Shown here: positions 17,331 through 27,028 of the stretch, in pieces
Numbering within the stretch: the first letter of the stretch is position 1
How the letters are laid out: every line of letters begins with the position of its first letter
DNA from: Verrucomicrobiales bacterium
GTDB lineage: Bacteria; Verrucomicrobiota; Verrucomicrobiia; Limisphaerales; F1-80-MAGS106
Direction: 5' to 3'
Assembly: GCA_005805305.1 (NCBI GenBank)
Contig: SYMW01000008.1
Location: forward strand, 1-52,256
DNA length: 52,256 nt
The notes under the pieces: generated by a model
Told to the model about the DNA's origin: nothing
Seen by the model: only the letters and a program-made list of their open reading frames with translations
Databases searched by the model: none
Position numbers and translations under genes: made by a program

Positions 17331-19043
17331 CTATGGTTTCTCCCGGATCAGCCGAAGAGCGCTTGCGTCAAACCAGAGATCGGCGGAATCAACGTTGATC
17401 GAACAAACAATCTCAATCTCTTCCGGCGCCCTAGACTCCAAAACTCGAAACGAATGAGCGATGGGCCCGCCGTGGAATGTTTGCCGCACCAAGCCGAATC
17501 GATCGCTGGAATATCGCAACAAAGCCGCGGGAACGAATTGAATGGCTTCTCCCGCATCCGTGGTCCTGATGGAACCTGTCAAGCGGTAGGCGCCGCGCGG
17601 CAATGCGATCTTGGCGCGTATCGAGACCCGCATCGGCCTCTCGGACGCTCGCAAATGAAGCACTTTCTTTCCACCCCGATCCGCTTCCTCGAACGAGAAT
17701 CGGGGCTCCAGGACGTTCGAATTCGCTTTCCAGCCGTTGATACGAGCGGTGCCGCTTTCGTCGAAATCAGGGCACGGAACCACAGCGGTCACTTCCTCCA
17801 ACTTCGCAAATTGGGCGGAAAGATGGGCCGCTCGATCTGAAATCCGGCCGCAGAGGTTTTCGGCGTCTCGCGACCGCGGGCCGAACCCGGCAGTAAGGCT
17901 CGATGCGGGGCGGGCCGCAGCTACGTTTCCTTTCACGCGGGAAATCCTGGCGTCGATTTCACGGACTCTAAGGCAAAGAGCGTCCGGCAGGAAAAAATTC
18001 GTGAATAATGTGCCGACTCGCTCGATGTGCCGGCGGCGCCCTTCGCCGGTGGAGAGCACTGCCCGAGCCACCAGCCCGAGCAGTGGAGGCAGAATGGACA
18101 GATCCATCCCGCTGCGGTGGGCCCCGAGCACGCGATCCATTCCGTGGGGGATGAACACGATCTTGTCGCTGCCTGGATCGTGGTAAAGGCGGTAATTATT
18201 CCGATTCATCGAATAGCTGTCCGAGTGACAAAGAATCGTCTCCATCGCGACCATGGAAAGGAACCTGTCCATATCCAGTGAAGCTTCGAGTGCCCGCCAT
18301 CGTTCCTCAGCATCGGGCTCGCGCGAGGCTTGGAGCAACCGCTGCACGGCGGACTTGTTCGCCGGGTCCTTTCCTGTGGTCGCTTTGAGCGGACCTTCGA
18401 TGTCTTGCAGGATGCCGCCTTCGAACAGATTCCCATCCGCGTTCTTGAAATGTCGCTTGAGGAACGTCCTGTCGAAACCTTCCACGAGCACATAAAGCCC
18501 CAAATCACGACCATTCAAAGTGACCAACGCGTAATCCGCTCGCGGCACCGGCACGCCAGCCGCGGCAAACAGCTCACGCGAGAATTTCTCGTTGAGCCTC
18601 GTGGGGTCTTGGGCGGAATTGTTGAGCGACAGCTTGGACAATCCTCGAAATCTTTGCCCCGGCGCGGACTTATCGAAATTCAATGTCAAACTCGGCGACC
18701 GATCCACGGACTGAAACGATGTGAAACCCTTCAACTGCACCGTGACATTGGTGTAGAGGAGCCCGTTCTCGGTCACTTGGGCAAGAGCTGTGGGCTTCGC
18801 CTCGATGTTCCTCCGGGGAACCGACCACCGAAGAGACTGCATCCCCCGCTCGGATATTTGAATCGCGATCCTGGGAAGTTCGCCACTGCGAAACAGGTCG
18901 GCGTCCAGGGCCTCCACGCGATTCGAGGCAAGCGTCTCGGCTCCCAAGCATCGCATCAAAAAATCGCCCGCCACGGCGGCGGTCGCGAGTGATAGCCGGA
19001 CAAACCGCAGCCGCCTCTCCAGGTGGGCCCACTCAGACCGCAT
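17331..19043 (-). CDS. CotH-family protein kinase-like
   Basis: 570 residues from the ATG at 19043, which overlaps the end of the DegT gene by 11 nt; the frame extends to 19379 only as shadow sequence within that gene. A weak hydrophobic N-terminus (VRLSLATAAVAGDFLMRCLG) suggests export. The CotH domain spans about residues 35-390: VQLKGFTSFQS, LNNSAQDPTRLNEKFSRELF, a GLYVLVEGFDRTFLKRHF strand-helix, and NRNNYRLYHD followed by IPHGMDRVLG, which holds the acidic residue of the metal site. CotH proteins phosphorylate proteins in spore coats and are common as secreted PVC proteins. The last 140 residues look like a carbohydrate-binding-like beta-sandwich. The target is unknown. Confidence 0.85.
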   Translation of the reverse strand: MRSEWAHLERRLRFVRLSLATAAVAGDFLMRCLGAETLASNRVEALDADLFRSGELPRIAIQISERGMQSLRWSVPRRNIEAKPTALAQVTENGLLYTNVTVQLKGFTSFQSVDRSPSLTLNFDKSAPGQRFRGLSKLSLNNSAQDPTRLNEKFSRELFAAAGVPVPRADYALVTLNGRDLGLYVLVEGFDRTFLKRHFKNADGNLFEGGILQDIEGPLKATTGKDPANKSAVQRLLQASREPDAEERWRALEASLDMDRFLSMVAMETILCHSDSYSMNRNNYRLYHDPGSDKIVFIPHGMDRVLGAHRSGMDLSILPPLLGLVARAVLSTGEGRRRHIERVGTLFTNFFLPDALCLRVREIDARISRVKGNVAAARPASSLTAGFGPRSRDAENLCGRISDRAAHLSAQFAKLEEVTAVVPCPDFDESGTARINGWKANSNVLEPRFSFEEADRGGKKVLHLRASERPMRVSIRAKIALPRGAYRLTGSIRTTDAGEAIQFVPAALLRYSSDRFGLVRQTFHGGPIAHSFRVLESRAPEEIEIVCSINVDSADLWFDASALRLIREKP

Positions 19044-20385
19044 AATGACGGTGTACTTTGCGGATCGCCCGGACCACGCCCCCGATGTATTCCTCGGACA
19101 TGCCCTCATGAACCGTGATCCGCACGCCCGTGGCGAGGATCGCCTCCGCCTCGGGAGTTTCCCATTTCGAATAATCCATGGTCGTGAGGCCAAGATCCTT
19201 GACAGGCCACCGGCCCGCGAAGAATCCGTGCTTTTGAAATACTGGATTGCGATGAAGGGTCGCCGCGATGTAGCCCGCGCCAGCTTCGACACCTTCCGCG
19301 GCCAGCGCCTTGGCGAACTCCGCCCGATCACACCTGAAAGCCTCGGGCCGTAATCGGAAGAAGTAAAACCAAAAACCACATCGATCCTCGGGATGCGTCT
19401 GGGGAGGCAGAATTCCCGCCAAGCCAGCGATGCCCTCGGTCAGCAGAGCGCCCAGCCGCGACCGCTTGACGACGATTCCCTCCAGCCGATCCAACTGGGC
19501 TCCCGCAATGGCCGCCTGCTCTTCCGTCATGCGGTAATTGGTGGCGAATGCTTCGAGCAATCCGCCCTTGACGCGGTCATAGCCCTTGTCTCCGAACCTC
19601 TGAAGCAGAGGCCCATAACGCTCGTCATTGGACGCCACCACGCCTCCGTCACCGCACGTGATGTGCTTCGCTTGCTGCAAGGACCAGCAAGCGATGTGGC
19701 CGAACACTCCAACGGGCTGGCCACGATGCCTCGATCCCCATGCCTGGGCAGCGTCCTCGATCAAGACGAGGCGATGCTTGTCGGCGATGGCTTTCAATGC
19801 TGTCAAGTCGCACGGGTTGCCGCAGAGATGAACCGCGATGATGGCCTTGGTTCGCGACGTGATGCGCCGTTCCACCTGGCCCGGGTCAAGATTGTAAGTG
19901 CTGCCTCCAAGATCCGCAAAAACCGGAACGCCTTGCTGGAACAAGACGCCTATCACGGTTCCGATGTCAGTGATGGGCGACGTGATGACTTCGTCCCCGG
20001 GACCGACGCCCGCCGCGGCCACGGCAATATGCAGTGCGGCGGTTCCCGAGGAGCAAGTCATCACATGTTTCAACGGAGTTGTCATCTGGAAGCGCTCGAT
20101 AAAGCGGGCCGTCTGAGGGCCTTTCCAATAGAAAAGGGAATCCTGCCCCAACAAAGCTTCCAAACGCTGCCGCTCGGGCTCGCCCCATCGCGGGCCCAGC
20201 TTCGCGGGTGGCTTGACGGACTTCTCCCCTCCGTGCAACGCAAGCTTGGACGACGACGCCTCCGCTGGCGCTGCTTCCCCGCGCGCCGCGAGCGCGGCGC
20301 TCGCCAGCGTGGAGGACGAAGCCACGATGAATTCCCGGCGCGACACAGTCTGCCCGGTTGCCGGTTGCCAAGGTTTCTTTTGCAT
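19033..20385 (-). CDS. DegT/DnrJ/EryC1/StrS-type aminotransferase with a Tat signal
   Basis: 450 residues from the ATG at 20385; the frame reaches 20439 but the extra residues overlap the upstream gene region. Residues 15-36 (SRREF, then a long Ala/Ser stretch ending AAL-AARGEA) form a Tat signal, unusual for this normally cytoplasmic family. The PLP-dependent fold follows: CSSGTAALHIA (phosphate loop), IEDAAQAWGS with Asp211 stacking on PLP, and WSLQQAKHITCGDGG with the Schiff-base Lys240. All key residues are intact. Family members transaminate keto-sugars. It starts 28 bp after the amidohydrolase gene and overlaps the CotH gene start, so it belongs to the nine-gene run. Confidence 0.88.
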   Translation of the reverse strand: MQKKPWQPATGQTVSRREFIVASSSTLASAALAARGEAAPAEASSSKLALHGGEKSVKPPAKLGPRWGEPERQRLEALLGQDSLFYWKGPQTARFIERFQMTTPLKHVMTCSSGTAALHIAVAAAGVGPGDEVITSPITDIGTVIGVLFQQGVPVFADLGGSTYNLDPGQVERRITSRTKAIIAVHLCGNPCDLTALKAIADKHRLVLIEDAAQAWGSRHRGQPVGVFGHIACWSLQQAKHITCGDGGVVASNDERYGPLLQRFGDKGYDRVKGGLLEAFATNYRMTEEQAAIAGAQLDRLEGIVVKRSRLGALLTEGIAGLAGILPPQTHPEDRCGFWFYFFRLRPEAFRCDRAEFAKALAAEGVEAGAGYIAATLHRNPVFQKHGFFAGRWPVKDLGLTTMDYSKWETPEAEAILATGVRITVHEGMSEEYIGGVVRAIRKVHRHYAV

Positions 20386-20413
20386 CAGCGAAATGGTGTT
20401 TAGGCAAATGCCA

Positions 20414-21328
20414 TCAAAACTCCTGGAGGCGGCGCGCATTCCCGCGCCCGATAGCCCGCATCTGGGCTGTCGTCAGCGCGGATTCCTTAAGTTTGAGCAA
20501 AGCGGACTCAAAATAATACATAGGCGCGTGCGATCCAAAAAGTAATCGATTGACCGGCGCTTGAGCAAGCAGCGCCGCAACGCCTCCAACACCTTCCAGA
20601 GTGGCGATCTCCACCGAAACGTCTCCTGCCGCCATCACATCCAGCAACGGCTTCGCCCTTAGTGTTCGGAGGGCGTTCAGAAGTATTAACCGCAATCCAG
20701 GCACTTGCCGAACCACCCCCGCCAAGGGCGAGGCATCCACCGGCGCTACCCGCATCAACGGGTGCATCATGCGCTCGTCCTCCATCACCAGCGCCAGCTG
20801 CACGATCAACCGCTGCCGCGAGGCTCGCTCGAGCAAACGCGCGAAAACCGGATCTTCTAGCCCGTAACCGTGATAGTTCGGGTGGAGCCGAATCCCTCGC
20901 ATCCGATGCCGTCGAGCACACCGATCCAACTCCTCTTCCCAGTCCGGCAGATTGGGATTGATGGTCCCAAAAGGGATCAACAGTCCACGGCCAAATTCAC
21001 GGCACTGGTCCGCCAGTCTCGCGTTCGCGGCCCCCACATCCTTGTGCAGCACCCCCTCCAACGTCCCGGCCCAAGCCTCCAACACGCCGTTGCGGCGAAG
21101 ACAGTTCGCGAGCTCCTTCGGATCATCGCAACGGACCCGCCGCATGGGCCAATGCCCGAGGCTCACGTTGACATCGATCAAACCCTCCCCGCCCCAGCGC
21201 AGACCATGTACGGGAGCGCCAGGCGCAGCCGACTTCGAGATCGGCACGCCTGCCGCGCCGATCGCTCCTTGCAAAAACCTCCGGCGCGACGTCGACGCCG
21301 ATGGCCACCCGGTGCCGCATGGATTCAT
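20414..21328 (-). CDS. Tat-exported amidohydrolase-fold protein lacking the usual metal ligands
   Basis: 304 residues. The N-terminus has a Tat motif, SRRRFLQGAIGAAG (Arg15-17). The rest resembles amidohydrolase-2 (PF04909) TIM barrels: MRGIRLHPNYHGYG, RQRLIVQLALVMED and NRLLFGSHAPMYYFESALLKLKES. Where active family members have an HxH pair at the end of strand 1, this protein has DVNVSLGHWP, and where they have Asp in the final GSDAP, it has GSHAP. The metal site therefore looks remodelled or lost, as in a well-populated PVC subfamily I recall with the same NVSLG-WP signature. Its ATG overlaps the stop of the intact paralogue (ATGA). Confidence 0.85.
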   Translation of the reverse strand: MNPCGTGWPSASTSRRRFLQGAIGAAGVPISKSAAPGAPVHGLRWGGEGLIDVNVSLGHWPMRRVRCDDPKELANCLRRNGVLEAWAGTLEGVLHKDVGAANARLADQCREFGRGLLIPFGTINPNLPDWEEELDRCARRHRMRGIRLHPNYHGYGLEDPVFARLLERASRQRLIVQLALVMEDERMMHPLMRVAPVDASPLAGVVRQVPGLRLILLNALRTLRAKPLLDVMAAGDVSVEIATLEGVGGVAALLAQAPVNRLLFGSHAPMYYFESALLKLKESALTTAQMRAIGRGNARRLQEF

Positions 21329-22110
21329 GCCGCGCGGCCTTTCTTCGCAAGTATGGGCTCCAGCAGTCGGCGAAGATTGCCGCCCAAAAGCAGTTCGCGG
21401 TCACGGTCACGAATGTCCGCGCCGAAGACTTTCCCGAGCTGCGAGGCAAAACTGCGCCCTCCCGCATCGCTCCCGTACAAAACTCGCCTCGCTCCCAGTT
21501 CTCGGACCGCCATCTCAGTCAATCCCGCCACGGGATCGCCCCCGGCGAGATCCGCGTAAATGTTCGAATGAGGGCGAATGGCACGCAAACCCACCTCCCA
21601 GTCGCCCCCAGAATGTCCGCAGATGAGAGTCGCCGCCGGATGCCGGCTCGCCAGCGCCGCAAGCTCCGCGGGGGTTGATTCTCCCGGCAAGTTTCCTGTG
21701 ACCTTGATCCACGTGTATTGGAACACAACTGCCCGCAGCTCGGTGGCACGCGCGATGATAGGATCCAACGCGCTCGAGGAACAACGCTCCGCCACCCACA
21801 GCTTGACCCCTACCATCGGACCATCACGAACACAGCGGTCGAGCTCGTCCAAACTGGCCTGAAGATGTTTGGGGTTCAGGTAAACAAATCCAAGCAGCCG
21901 GCCGGGATTCGCGCGGACAGCGCGCAAAACCTCGTTGTTGTCTTCCCGCAAGCGCTCGGGTGACGGATCATAAGCGAACTCCATCCCCATGAACACGCAG
22001 AGTCGGGCGATTCCGAGCCGGTCCGCGAATTCCAGCAACCGGCCGGCGCGCGCCTCCGGTGTGTTCCCCGGAACTCCGTTCAAATGGCAATGAAGATCCC
22101 AAATTTCCAT
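21325..22110 (-). CDS. Amidohydrolase (PF04909-type metal-dependent hydrolase)
   Basis: 261 residues with no signal peptide, so cytoplasmic. The metal-binding residues of the superfamily are in place: DLHCHLNG at residues 5-12 (HxH), VGVKLWV with a candidate bridging Lys, TLICGHSGG (His) and VLYGSDAGG (Asp). It belongs with decarboxylase/lactonase-type amidohydrolases; the substrate is not predictable. Its stop overlaps the ATG of the Tat-exported, ligand-poor paralogue (ATGA), so the two products are made together from one message. It follows the nitrilase gene after 53 bp. Confidence 0.9.
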   Translation of the reverse strand: MEIWDLHCHLNGVPGNTPEARAGRLLEFADRLGIARLCVFMGMEFAYDPSPERLREDNNEVLRAVRANPGRLLGFVYLNPKHLQASLDELDRCVRDGPMVGVKLWVAERCSSSALDPIIARATELRAVVFQYTWIKVTGNLPGESTPAELAALASRHPAATLICGHSGGDWEVGLRAIRPHSNIYADLAGGDPVAGLTEMAVRELGARRVLYGSDAGGRSFASQLGKVFGADIRDRDRELLLGGNLRRLLEPILAKKGRAA

Positions 22111-22163
22111 ATGTCCGCCGCGTGCTCAAACTGACGATGCGAGCCAGCAAAACCCCACTCCAT

Positions 22164-23639
22164 TCAGTCGGCTTTGCGCGGGGGCTGAGGGTTTTGCTCA
22201 CCCGGCCAAACGGGGCGATGCCTCGGGATTTCCGAGCGAAAGTCCCCAAGACTGGACCAGTAAAGCCGCTGGCCCAAATCGACCTCGGCGACAGCAACGG
22301 TTCCCCACTCGCGGGCCTGCGCCACCACGCGGCCTTCTTGATCGTATATCGCCGAGATCATCCAATTCAGCGATGCATCGCTGTAAGTGCTGCTGGCGAT
22401 GAACACGTGATTTTCGCAGGCGCGCGCGGCGGCAAGAAGCGGGTTGCACCCAGCCACCGGAAAAGCGATCACCTCGGCGCCCCGCATGCTCAACTGGCGG
22501 GCAGGCTCGGGAAAAAAACCATCGTAACAAACCATCATTCCTATCCTGCCCAAGGAGGTTTCGAAGACCGGATAATCAACGCCCGGCGTGATCCCGGCCT
22601 CGATCTCGGTGCGGGGCAACGTCACCTTGCGGTATTTTCCGATGAGCCCGCCGTGGGGGCCTATCAGTACCGCCACGTTATAGATCAAATGATTGTCGCG
22701 CTCCACCAATCCCACAACGAGATGAAAGCCATGCTTTCGGGCCAATTCGCCAAAATAAGCCGTCGAAGGCCCCGGAATCGGCTCCGATGCCTGCGCGTAG
22801 CTCAATCCGTTCCCCGTGGCCGTCAGCGTCTCCGGCAAGACGACCAGATCGGCTCTTTTCAGCGCCGCTTCCTCAAGCAAAGGGGCAAACTGCCGGCAGC
22901 TGTCCATGGCCGTATTGCCGTTGCGAGGAATGTAATGAACGGTCGCAAGCCGGACCTTGCGCGCCGGCGGCGGGTGGATCTCCACCAGGGCCACGTCCTG
23001 CCATTCCACGCTCGCATTCGCGGCCCAGCGAAAATGCAACTCGATGATCGCTTTGGCCGCTTTCGCAGGCGCGCGATACACGCCACCCACTTCAGTCCAA
23101 CCCGCCCCGTCCGCCGCTCCATCCGCCGGGTACTCAGGCTCTGCGGCAGGCGCCACGCCGGGCGCGTAACTGATAGCTCCAGGAGCGTCGTGCCGCACCG
23201 GGCGCCCCGCGGCGTCGCGCCAAAGGAGGCGAGCGAGAACGGAGCGCCGGGGCGAAGAAACATTGTCCGCCCGCCGGCGAGCTCGAAATTGGAAGTGCTT
23301 TCCTCCCTCCACAATAAAAGTTCTCTCCCAATGGCCCGCGAGGCCCTCGCGGGAGTCGGATCGAATCACAAGCCCGCCATTGGATGAGGTTTCGAAAAAT
23401 GGCCGTATTTCTTCCCTTGCCGCCACGCCGTGCCAGGCGTTGCTCGCAATGGCCGGTGCCGAGGCGCCACGGCACAGCCCGGAAACCAAAAGCGCCGCCC
23501 AGACGGCCGCCAAAGCCCCCAACGGCATGGCGCTCCGGGATGCCAAAACAACCCTCCGCCTCCCCGGGCAGCCGGGTCCCCGGAGATCCTGCTCGCGAGA
23601 CTTCCCATGATTCAGTGAGTCCTTTGATGACAAATTCAT
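22164..23639 (-). CDS. Secreted carbon-nitrogen hydrolase (nitrilase superfamily) with N-terminal beta domain
   Basis: 491 residues from the ATG at 23639, which forms an ATGA overlap with the stop of the propeller gene. The hydrophobic export segment begins later ([20 protein letters not shown]), so an ATG at 23528 is a fair alternative. About 150 residues ahead of the enzyme resemble a carbohydrate-binding beta-sandwich ([27 protein letters not shown]). The nitrilase domain has the full Glu-Lys-Cys triad: [16 protein letters not shown] and MMVCYDG, plus FPVAGCNPL. It should hydrolyse an amide or nitrile outside the cytoplasm. Export of a nitrilase fold with an extra beta domain is uncommon outside PVC bacteria. 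Confidence 0.88.
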   Translation of the reverse strand: MNLSSKDSLNHGKSREQDLRGPGCPGRRRVVLASRSAMPLGALAAVWAALLVSGLCRGASAPAIASNAWHGVAAREEIRPFFETSSNGGLVIRSDSREGLAGHWERTFIVEGGKHFQFRARRRADNVSSPRRSVLARLLWRDAAGRPVRHDAPGAISYAPGVAPAAEPEYPADGAADGAGWTEVGGVYRAPAKAAKAIIELHFRWAANASVEWQDVALVEIHPPPARKVRLATVHYIPRNGNTAMDSCRQFAPLLEEAALKRADLVVLPETLTATGNGLSYAQASEPIPGPSTAYFGELARKHGFHLVVGLVERDNHLIYNVAVLIGPHGGLIGKYRKVTLPRTEIEAGITPGVDYPVFETSLGRIGMMVCYDGFFPEPARQLSMRGAEVIAFPVAGCNPLLAAARACENHVFIASSTYSDASLNWMISAIYDQEGRVVAQAREWGTVAVAEVDLGQRLYWSSLGDFRSEIPRHRPVWPGEQNPQPPRKAD

Positions 23640-25456
23640 AAGGTCAACCTCCATAACTCCGCCCCAGACCCAAAGTAAACCGCCCCAGACTCAACGGCGA
23701 ATCCACAGTCGATCCGCTTGGGCGCCACGCCTTGCTCAGTCACTTTCCCATCACGAATATCCACCGTATAAACGGCGCGAGTCGTCAAGCCAACGAGCTG
23801 GTCACCGTGCTGGCCTAGGGAGATTTCAACCTGCGTTCCAGGGAGGGGGTGGGTGGACGCCACCTTCATGCTGCGCGGGTCAAACACGTAAAGCTTGTCT
23901 CCGGCCGTCGTGAAGACTTTTCCACCCGCGGCGACGGTGGCCGCGTAGCTTCGCGCGCCCGTGGCGAGCGGCGCCTCGAAAACATTGCGCCTGACACGGG
24001 GATCGAAAGCGAAAAACACCGCCTCCTTTTCTGTTGATTTTGTTCCACCGCCCCCAAAGTTGCCGCTGCCGCCAAAGATCAAGCCGCTTTCCCTCTCCCA
24101 GGCCAGTGAGACGATGCTTTGATTCGTGATCAAATGTCGATAGTTCTCGACGGTCTTGTTCGATTTTGGATCCCACACTCCCATCGCCCCGCCGAGTTCA
24201 CCATAAGGCGGCTCGCTGCCGATGTAGAGCATCTCATTTGGCCCTCGAATCATGGCGCGAGGCCGCAGATGGCCGTCGCCCACGCCGCCGTGTGAAATTG
24301 GATTGGAATCAGGCCCGGAACCAAACTTCCAAAACGCCTTGGCCGGATCGTACAAGTTCATGATCGCTCCCCCGTAGTAACAGAGGTAAAGTTTCTCCTC
24401 GTGCACTGACATGGAGTAGACCTCCCCTCCCGGCATGCCACCCAAATGCTCGCTCCTCCCCGCGCGCGGATCGAATCGGAACACCTCCAGCGGCATCGCC
24501 GTGCTGCCATAAACACAGCCGCCAGGCCCATTCCCCACCACGAAAATTCGATCTCCAGCACCCGCATATTTGAACCGTCGCTCAACCACCTCCCCCGTGC
24601 GTGGATCTTTCAGCGAAAATCTTCCCCGATCGAAGAACACGACTTCCCGGCCATCTTTGAGTGTTTTCAAGGGCCGTGACGGCGCGGTTTGCACTCGGGC
24701 CACCCTTTCGTCATCCAAACGCATCAAGTTTGTCCCAAACTCGGCATAAACGAGGCCGTCGGCCCGCTTGGAAACGCCAACGGTGCCCCAGCCTGGGGCG
24801 CCCCGCATGCCTTCCGGAAGCACGCTGCGATGAGTTTTCGACGAGGGATCAAACACCACCAAGTCACCCTTCTGAGTCCCGATTCCCACATAGACTTTCC
24901 CATTCGGTCCCACGGCCAAGCTGCGCGCATACATTTCCGTGGGATGCATCCGCCCAAGATCTTCCATCGCTCCGGACCTGGGATCGTAGCGCACCAACTT
25001 GGCTTGCGGATACGTGCAGGCGTAAAGCCATCCATCCGCTCCGACATCATACTGCCACAGGTAGTCCTCCGTCTTGGATGGTTTTCCCACGACCTCGATT
25101 CCTCGGCTCGGCCGTGCCGGATCGAAACGCAGAATCAGGGCTCCATCCCACGTTCCCAGATAAATCCGCTGGTCCGGCCCAACCTCAAACGCCCAAGCGC
25201 CGGGCCCTTCGGGCGCGTCAAACTGCCGGGCTTCTCCGGTGTCAGGATCGACTTGAACGAGAAACAGTGTCCCGCTCAATTGATTGAAATTAAAGTAAAG
25301 CGCCTCCCCCCCGCTTCCATTCGGTCCCACGATGCCACCCATCAATCCTCCCATCCTCACTGGTATGCCCAGAGACTCGAATCGAGGAGCGCTGATCACG
25401 CTGTTCAGGGTGATCAGCCAGGCGGCGAAGAAGCCAACGATGCCAGGGAAGTTCAT
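23636..25456 (-). CDS. Secreted beta-propeller protein (PQQ/SMP-30-like repeats)
   Basis: 606 residues with a signal peptide ([15 protein letters not shown]). The body is made of repeated blades with the pattern [55 protein letters not shown] and [20 protein letters not shown], each containing a D-P-R/D-P-x strand such as VRYDPRSG and FRFDPRAG. No catalytic signature is evident, so it is probably a binding or scaffold protein in the periplasm or outside. The ATG directly abuts the stop of the small anchored protein gene, and its TGA overlaps the nitrilase ATG. Gene order therefore suggests it works with the nitrilase. Confidence 0.87.
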   Translation of the reverse strand: MNFPGIVGFFAAWLITLNSVISAPRFESLGIPVRMGGLMGGIVGPNGSGGEALYFNFNQLSGTLFLVQVDPDTGEARQFDAPEGPGAWAFEVGPDQRIYLGTWDGALILRFDPARPSRGIEVVGKPSKTEDYLWQYDVGADGWLYACTYPQAKLVRYDPRSGAMEDLGRMHPTEMYARSLAVGPNGKVYVGIGTQKGDLVVFDPSSKTHRSVLPEGMRGAPGWGTVGVSKRADGLVYAEFGTNLMRLDDERVARVQTAPSRPLKTLKDGREVVFFDRGRFSLKDPRTGEVVERRFKYAGAGDRIFVVGNGPGGCVYGSTAMPLEVFRFDPRAGRSEHLGGMPGGEVYSMSVHEEKLYLCYYGGAIMNLYDPAKAFWKFGSGPDSNPISHGGVGDGHLRPRAMIRGPNEMLYIGSEPPYGELGGAMGVWDPKSNKTVENYRHLITNQSIVSLAWERESGLIFGGSGNFGGGGTKSTEKEAVFFAFDPRVRRNVFEAPLATGARSYAATVAAGGKVFTTAGDKLYVFDPRSMKVASTHPLPGTQVEISLGQHGDQLVGLTTRAVYTVDIRDGKVTEQGVAPKRIDCGFAVESGAVYFGSGAELWRLTL

Positions 25457-25948
25457 TTACGGCGCGCACACCACAGGGGTCACCCCATTCGGCCCCGGGA
25501 CGGCCCATTCATTGACGATCTGACCCGCCTCCGCGGAGTTCATGGGGTGCCAATCCTTGTCTTTCACCCGCCGCACGAACCGATGGGTCATTCCCTCGGA
25601 GCGGCCGATTTGAGGAGTCCCGCCCGTGGCCTGAGCGGTCTCCATTTGCTTTTTGAATTCTGGCGAGTAAATCTCCAAGTAAGCCACCTTGTGGGATGAG
25701 GCGTCGTCACAATTGCCCGTCATAGAAATCACCACGGCCCGAACCCCATCGAGTTCCTCTCCATGAGGGCCTTTGATCGGCGGAATCAAGGTGCGAGGCG
25801 CGGTGAAAAGCTTGCCAGCGCTGACGTCGTAGAAATAGGACTTGTCCGAGACGCCGTCGCCTTCTCGCCAAAAACGCAGGAAGAAAAACCCCGACAACCC
25901 CAGCATCGCCAGAGCCAGCAACAACTTGATCAGAGTCGGCCGCTGCAC
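25457..25948 (-). CDS. Small membrane-anchored protein of unknown function
   Basis: 163 residues. One transmembrane segment near the N-terminus (LIKLLLALAMLGLSGFFFL) anchors a soluble domain of about 130 residues facing the periplasm. Visible features are SYFYDVSAGKLFTAP, VVISMTGNCDD, and KDKDWHPMNSAEAGQIVNEW near the C-terminus. I do not recognise a named family, though similar short proteins sit beside pseudopilin genes in verrucomicrobia as far as I recall. Its stop abuts the start of the propeller gene with no gap, and the pseudopilin gene ends 18 bp upstream, so all three are one unit. Confidence 0.75.
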   Translation of the reverse strand: MQRPTLIKLLLALAMLGLSGFFFLRFWREGDGVSDKSYFYDVSAGKLFTAPRTLIPPIKGPHGEELDGVRAVVISMTGNCDDASSHKVAYLEIYSPEFKKQMETAQATGGTPQIGRSEGMTHRFVRRVKDKDWHPMNSAEAGQIVNEWAVPGPNGVTPVVCAP

Positions 25949-25966
25949 AATCCGGTGGCTGGAATT

Positions 25967-26752
25967 TTAGTGCGGGTCGGCCTTGGCCGACCACCAACAC
26001 TCCTCCTTGTTGCAGGGGATGCGCGCTGGATCCAGGAGTGTGGCGCTGCCGTCCGCCAATCCATAATTCGCCTTGCGGTTGTGGCGAACCGCGCCTTTGT
26101 CTCCCTGCGCCAACCGGTTGAAACCCGGCCCATTGACATCGCCCACCTCCTTCCAAATCCACCACCGATCACGCGGGTAAACCCCGAAAACATCGCTATG
26201 CCCATCCCCGAACATCAGGAGCTTGGACGCGGACTCAACGGCCGGCCATCGGCACAGGTTGTCCTCGTAACCCTTGCCCCGCCCAAAAGGGGGAGGCGCC
26301 CCACCCGAGGTCCAATGCACGTTGACCGCCCCAAGGCCGCTCGGAACATCGATTTCTCCAGCCATCAACTGCCCCAGAACCGCCGTGTTGCCCACTTTCG
26401 CCTTCGGCAGCCTGCCGCTCGCATAAACCTCTTCCTTCTCCGTCGGGCAATCGTATAACCGCGGATTCTTCCCCACGTAAGTATAGAGGTGCGCCCGCCA
26501 ACTCGACTCGGCCCCGCCTGGCAGGGAGTCTTGTATGGGTGGAAACCACTCGTTGTTGTCGTCCGCGTAGAGGTGCACTGCCAATCCCAGTTGCTTCTGG
26601 TTGCTGAGGCAAAAGGTTTGCTGCGCCTTCCCCTTGGCCTTGCTCAAGGCTGGCAACAGCATCGAGGCCAGCAACGCGATGATCGCGATCACCACCAGCA
26701 GTTCTATCAGAGTGAACCCTCGAGGCTTCGTGAATCGATTGTTGACGATCAT
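25967..26752 (-). CDS. Type II secretion-like pseudopilin with H-X9-DG motif
   Basis: 261 residues from the ATG at 26752, which gives the standard short basic leader before [19 protein letters not shown]; the frame extends to 26878 but that would place 42 extra residues before the leader. The prepilin cleavage site is Gly|Phe with mature Glu5. [20 protein letters not shown] follows the helix, and the C-terminal H-X9-DG motif reads RHN, then YGLADGS. First gene of the nine-gene minus-strand run, with 276 bp of divergent space to the large propeller gene. Such proteins assemble from the inner membrane into secretion pseudopili or serve as single-subunit envelope proteins. Confidence 0.87.
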   Translation of the reverse strand: MIVNNRFTKPRGFTLIELLVVIAIIALLASMLLPALSKAKGKAQQTFCLSNQKQLGLAVHLYADDNNEWFPPIQDSLPGGAESSWRAHLYTYVGKNPRLYDCPTEKEEVYASGRLPKAKVGNTAVLGQLMAGEIDVPSGLGAVNVHWTSGGAPPPFGRGKGYEDNLCRWPAVESASKLLMFGDGHSDVFGVYPRDRWWIWKEVGDVNGPGFNRLAQGDKGAVRHNRKANYGLADGSATLLDPARIPCNKEECWWSAKADPH

Positions 26753-26887
26753 GATGTCGCTCTTTCGGTTGCAGTTTTTCAACCCTCGCGCCACGCCATG
26801 GACGATGTGCCCCATCATAAGCTCCGCCCGCGCTTGGCGCAACAGATCGTTTGAGGGTCCCCCTCTCGTTTTCCTCACGTCCAGTGG

Positions 26888-26916
26888 GAATTGAAAACTG
26901 GGTCAATCTTCAATTC
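26888..26916. promoter_or_regulatory. 8-bp inverted repeat in divergent promoter region
   Basis: GAATTGAA (26888-26895) and TTCAATTC (26909-26916) are perfect mirror arms with a 13-base spacer. It sits between the divergent pseudopilin and propeller genes, where an operator would be expected. No clear -35/-10 pair was found beside it. Confidence 0.3.
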
Positions 26917-27028
26917 GAATCAACACAACCTTGGCTGCGCGGCAAGGCAGCCCTTCCAGGCATTGCATAGTCACGGCTAAAGATCTTGATCGGATGGCCA
27001 AGCGGGTGCCAAATGAGCCAAGACTTGC

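Noticed and set aside
19044-19379. N-terminal extension of the CotH gene
   Set aside because: It lies wholly within the DegT gene and its translation has no domain or signal; the ATG at 19043 gives a normal start.
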